Of a stretch of 64,000 bases of DNA, positions 62,542-64,000 are shown in pieces. The stretch spans positions 4,558,001 to 4,622,000 of the forward strand of contig NZ_CP014263.1 of the NCBI RefSeq assembly GCF_001988955.1, in the 5' to 3' direction. The notes below the pieces were generated by a model that was not told the origin of the DNA, did no database searches, and saw only the letters and a program-made list of their open reading frames with translations. A program made the translations under genes and the position numbers. This DNA is from Spirosoma montaniterrae. Lineage in GTDB: Bacteria; Bacteroidota; Bacteroidia; Cytophagales; Spirosomataceae. The number at the start of each line of letters is the position of its first letter. Position 1 is the stretch's first letter.

Positions 62542-64000
62542 TTACGGACGTGGTTTTTTAGGTGCAACTGCCGCCGGTGGTGCCGGTGCCGGTACAGACA
62601 CAGCAGCCGGGCGGGCCGGTTTGGCCGGGCGGGCTACAGGGGCAGGTTTTGGCGGGCGGGGCGCACGAGCCGGACGCGGAGAGGCAACGTCTACATGCAC
62701 ATCAGCAACTGCGCCAATTAACTGAGCAACAGCCTCGCTGTGATTGCCCATTTGATCGGAGAGTTGGCTCATCTGCCTGTGTAACTTTTCATTCTCTTTC
62801 TCCAACTGTTCCAGCGGCTGCCGAGCCGCTTCAAGCTTCGCCTGATTTTGTTCAAGCTCTTTGTTTAGATTTTCAATTTCGGCTTCCTGTTTTTTGATTT
62901 CTGGTTCAAGGCTACTCAATTGCTTCTCAATATCGGCCTGATTTAGCTTTTGTTTGCCATCGTTATCCAGTAATCGCTGGTGTTGCTCCAGCAATTTTTC
63001 ACGTTGCTCCATCAACTTGTCTTTCCGCCAGTTCAGCACTTGCTCGGCGCGTTCAACTTCCTCAATTGGAAACCGGAGTTTTTCCATTTGAAAAGCAATT
63101 GCCTGTCCTTGCTTTGTCCGTTGTTGAATCAACTGGCTTAAACTATCTAATTTTCGCTGATGCAGCTCTCGTATACGGTTCAGCGAATCGTTTAGCACAC
63201 CTATATTACCAAGCGGAGCCAACGCATCATTCACCAAAGCGTTGTGATCGATTTCCGAAAGTTCTTTCAGTGTTTCTTCCGAAAACGTCGGGGCGTTTTC
63301 CAACGCCGACGTTACGATATTGTCGTAGTCGATGTGTGCCATACCTTCTGATAATGCCTTCATCCCTAAGTCAAAAGCTGCCGATTTCTCAAAGATAGTC
63401 AGCAAAATATCACGATCGGGCTGATTAACCGTATCGAGATTGAGCTGGCCGGTCAGTACCTGATCGAGCTGGCGTTGCAGCCGGTCGACGCGTGGTTTGG
63501 GCAGGCGTTGGCCGTTAAAAACTACGTAAGTCATTCGACCTTCTACCATACCATAGTCAATCCGGTTGCCGCTCGTGACGCCACTAAATCGCTGTGTCGA
63601 TTTGGGTTTAGGCTTCGGTTTGGGCGTTGGCTGCTGCACGGCATAAACCGACATACTCACCAATAGCAGGGTAGCCAATGTTAGCCCGGCCAGGCTTGCA
63701 TTCGAGACGAAAGGCCGCGTTGGAACGCCCAGCATCCGCCGAACCCGGTGCAATAGCTGCTGCCGTTTTCCGGCAAAAGCCATTGCCAGCGCGGGCGCAT
63801 CCTGATTGGTAAGCCGAATTTCTTCGATACGCGCCAATGCCTGTGCCAGCATCCGGCCATTGCCGCCGATGGCTTGTACGGCCAGGTCGTCGCAGCAGTG
63901 TTCGCGCTCTTCGCGCACCCGCGCCGACAGCCACCACAGGGCTGGATGAAAGAAATAGAGTACCTCAACAACCGATTGGAGGAGATTTACGGCATAATCA
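62542..64000 (-). CDS. BlaR1/MecR1-like M56 peptidase sensor, 5' part beyond the window
   Basis: The frame is open to the edge (at least 486 residues). The visible N-terminal part contains DYAVNLLQSVVEVLYFFHPA, LWWLSARVREEREHCCDDLA, which is the M56 region after the HExxH zinc motif; EREHCCDD carries the third zinc ligand. LARIEEIRL and the hydrophobic SLAGLTLATLLLVSMSVYAV (about residues 73-92 of the visible part) form the last membrane helix. After that comes a Pro/Lys linker and a ~300-residue region ending in a long coiled coil (about 245-395) and a Pro/Ala tail. No penicillin-sensor domain is seen, unlike BlaR1. Confidence 0.9.
   Translation of the reverse strand, partial: DYAVNLLQSVVEVLYFFHPALWWLSARVREEREHCCDDLAVQAIGGNGRMLAQALARIEEIRLTNQDAPALAMAFAGKRQQLLHRVRRMLGVPTRPFVSNASLAGLTLATLLLVSMSVYAVQQPTPKPKPKPKSTQRFSGVTSGNRIDYGMVEGRMTYVVFNGQRLPKPRVDRLQRQLDQVLTGQLNLDTVNQPDRDILLTIFEKSAAFDLGMKALSEGMAHIDYDNIVTSALENAPTFSEETLKELSEIDHNALVNDALAPLGNIGVLNDSLNRIRELHQRKLDSLSQLIQQRTKQGQAIAFQMEKLRFPIEEVERAEQVLNWRKDKLMEQREKLLEQHQRLLDNDGKQKLNQADIEKQLSSLEPEIKKQEAEIENLNKELEQNQAKLEAARQPLEQLEKENEKLHRQMSQLSDQMGNHSEAVAQLIGAVADVHVDVASPRPARAPRPPKPAPVARPAKPARPAAVSVPAPAPPAAVAPKKPRP

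Overview
The window looks like chromosome of a Bacteroidota member of order Cytophagales, most like the Spirosoma/Rudanella group. Evidence: a T9SS C-terminal sorting domain, a PorE-type TPR/PD40/OmpA lipoprotein, paired Wzi-type capsule proteins, a fused E1 alpha/beta 2-oxoacid dehydrogenase, a B12-binding MerR regulator beside a CruF-like carotenoid gene, TAnnTTTG-type promoter boxes and a lack of useful Shine-Dalgarno sequences. Composition is moderately GC-rich except for a clearly AT-rich polysaccharide block. Species cannot be fixed from the sequence alone.

Layout. 1-3.9 kb: edge-truncated possible M48 protease, YCF48-type propeller, DUF2520 oxidoreductase, cellulose-synthase-like GT2. 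3.9-13.4 kb, mostly minus strand: a partial, interrupted complex I cluster (nuoI-J-K, then nuoL-M) with two non-heme iron/2-oxoglutarate oxygenases between the blocks, one overlapping nuoK by 4 bases, and a fused 2-oxoacid dehydrogenase E1 upstream. 13.6-17.4 kb: DUF1573 protein, SPFH/prohibitin protein, an esterase and a serine hydrolase. 17.5-34.1 kb: one long minus-strand exopolysaccharide locus with two Wzi-family proteins around a WcaJ-type initiating transferase, a T9SS cargo, three recognisable glycosyltransferases plus one probable sugar-handling protein, a methyltransferase, a 22-repeat surface protein, a Wzy-type polymerase, a Wzx-type flippase and a GDP-mannose 4,6-dehydratase. A GDP-mannose-forming guanylyltransferase at 55.5 kb would feed this pathway.

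34.2-40 kb: CruF-like carotenoid enzyme, CarH-like MerR regulator, D-2-hydroxyacid dehydrogenase, membrane AraC regulator, apolipoprotein N-acyltransferase. 40.0-41.5 kb: a frameshifted tnpB element and a dense field of palindromic repeats. 41.5-49.4 kb: glycine decarboxylase (carrying an in-frame insert that resembles an intergenic repeat), PorE-like lipoprotein, an overlapping pair of uncharacterised genes, TspO-like protein and cyclophilin. 49.7-55.4 kb: complete RND efflux operon. 55.5-64 kb: guanylyltransferase, small lipoproteins, ThiL, cytochrome b5-like protein, BadF/BadG-type kinase, PaaE-like reductase, beta-lactamase-fold hydrolase and an edge-truncated BlaR1/M56 sensor peptidase.

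The strongest items for follow-up are the uncharacterised overlapping gene pair at 46.7-48.0 kb, the repeat family that appears both between genes and inside gcvP, the CarH-like regulator lacking one expected histidine, the oxygenase coupled to nuoK, and the TnpB remnant with an altered RuvC-II motif. No tRNA, rRNA or CRISPR array was found.
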